Assembly (NCBI GenBank): GCA_035319185.1
Contig: DATHDF010000098.1
Span: 1-12,510 of the forward strand
Reading direction: 5' to 3'
Origin: Fen-1308 sp035319185
GTDB taxonomy: Bacteria; Nitrospirota; Thermodesulfovibrionia; Thermodesulfovibrionales; Dissulfurispiraceae
DNA: 12,510 bases
Part shown: positions 12,417 through 12,510 of the stretch, in pieces
How positions within the stretch are numbered: position 1 is the stretch's first letter
Layout of the letters: every line of letters begins with the position of its first letter
Notes under the pieces: model-generated
The model's input: the letters and a program-made list of their open reading frames with translations, nothing else
The model's database searches: none
What the model was told of the DNA's origin: nothing
Translations under genes and position numbers: made by a program

Positions 12417-12510
12417 TTATGTTTTTTTCTCGCTAAGTATGCGTTCAATTCTTCGGTCAGGCACAAGCCACATAAACGCAACAAAAACGTAGATCAATCC
12501 GGCGATCAAT
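12417..12510 (-). CDS. C-terminal end of a membrane protein (partial)
   Basis: The minus-strand frame is open from the right edge to TAA at 12417-12419 and gives 30 residues: a hydrophobic segment LIAGLIYVFVAFMWLVP followed by a charged tail DRRIERILSEKKT. This looks like a last transmembrane helix with a positively charged cytoplasmic end. The rest of the gene is outside the window, and no family can be named. The frame is too short to be certain, but the helix-plus-basic-tail pattern and the lack of a competing frame support it. Confidence 0.5.
   Translation of the reverse strand, partial: LIAGLIYVFVAFMWLVPDRRIERILSEKKT

Overview
The window looks like a piece of chromosome from a Gram-negative, respiratory bacterium of the anaerobic or microaerobic kind. 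The signs are a periplasmic multiheme cytochrome c, a Tat-exported molybdenum hydroxylase, an outer-membrane-type lipoprotein, a PilZ/receiver regulator and a sigma-54-type promoter. Base composition is near 50% G+C, and most genes carry a strong AGGAGG-type ribosome site. The style recalls Desulfobacterota/Geobacterales or Nitrospirota, but the sequence alone does not settle this.

Left part (1-2000). The 3' end of ribA/ribBA (riboflavin synthesis) converges on a small glutaredoxin-like gene. Next to it, also on the minus strand, are a tRNA-Arg(CCG) with encoded CCA and a class V cysteine desulfurase that resembles selenocysteine lyase as much as IscS.

Middle-left (2000-5700). Diverging from the desulfurase is a translationally coupled pair for an isoquinoline-1-oxidoreductase-type molybdenum hydroxylase: a [2Fe-2S]2 subunit and a Tat-exported molybdopterin subunit. 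The desulfurase could supply the sulfido ligand of its cofactor. Then comes an Ada-like gene (AraC domain plus O6-alkylguanine-DNA alkyltransferase), whose sigma-70-type promoter is covered by a perfect 14-bp inverted repeat.

Middle-right (5640-8900). Acetyl-CoA synthetase lies on the minus strand with a clear terminator. Diverging from it is an orphan 54-residue protein behind a textbook -24/-12 (sigma-54) promoter. A PilZ-receiver protein on the minus strand converges on that small gene.

Right part (8900-12510). A 380-bp intergenic region with a CRP/FNR-type palindrome separates the PilZ-receiver gene from a divergent 651-residue octaheme cytochrome. The cytochrome also carries a thrombospondin-like module, a carboxypeptidase-regulatory-like fold and a Ser/Thr-rich tail. 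A strong terminator, a small lipoprotein, a convergent DUF3303-like gene and the last codons of a membrane protein finish the window.

The best candidates for something new are the sigma-54-driven small protein, the palindromic operator of the Ada-like gene, the pairing of a selenocysteine-lyase-like desulfurase with a molybdenum hydroxylase, and the composite cytochrome. No mobile element, CRISPR array or clear defence system was seen.
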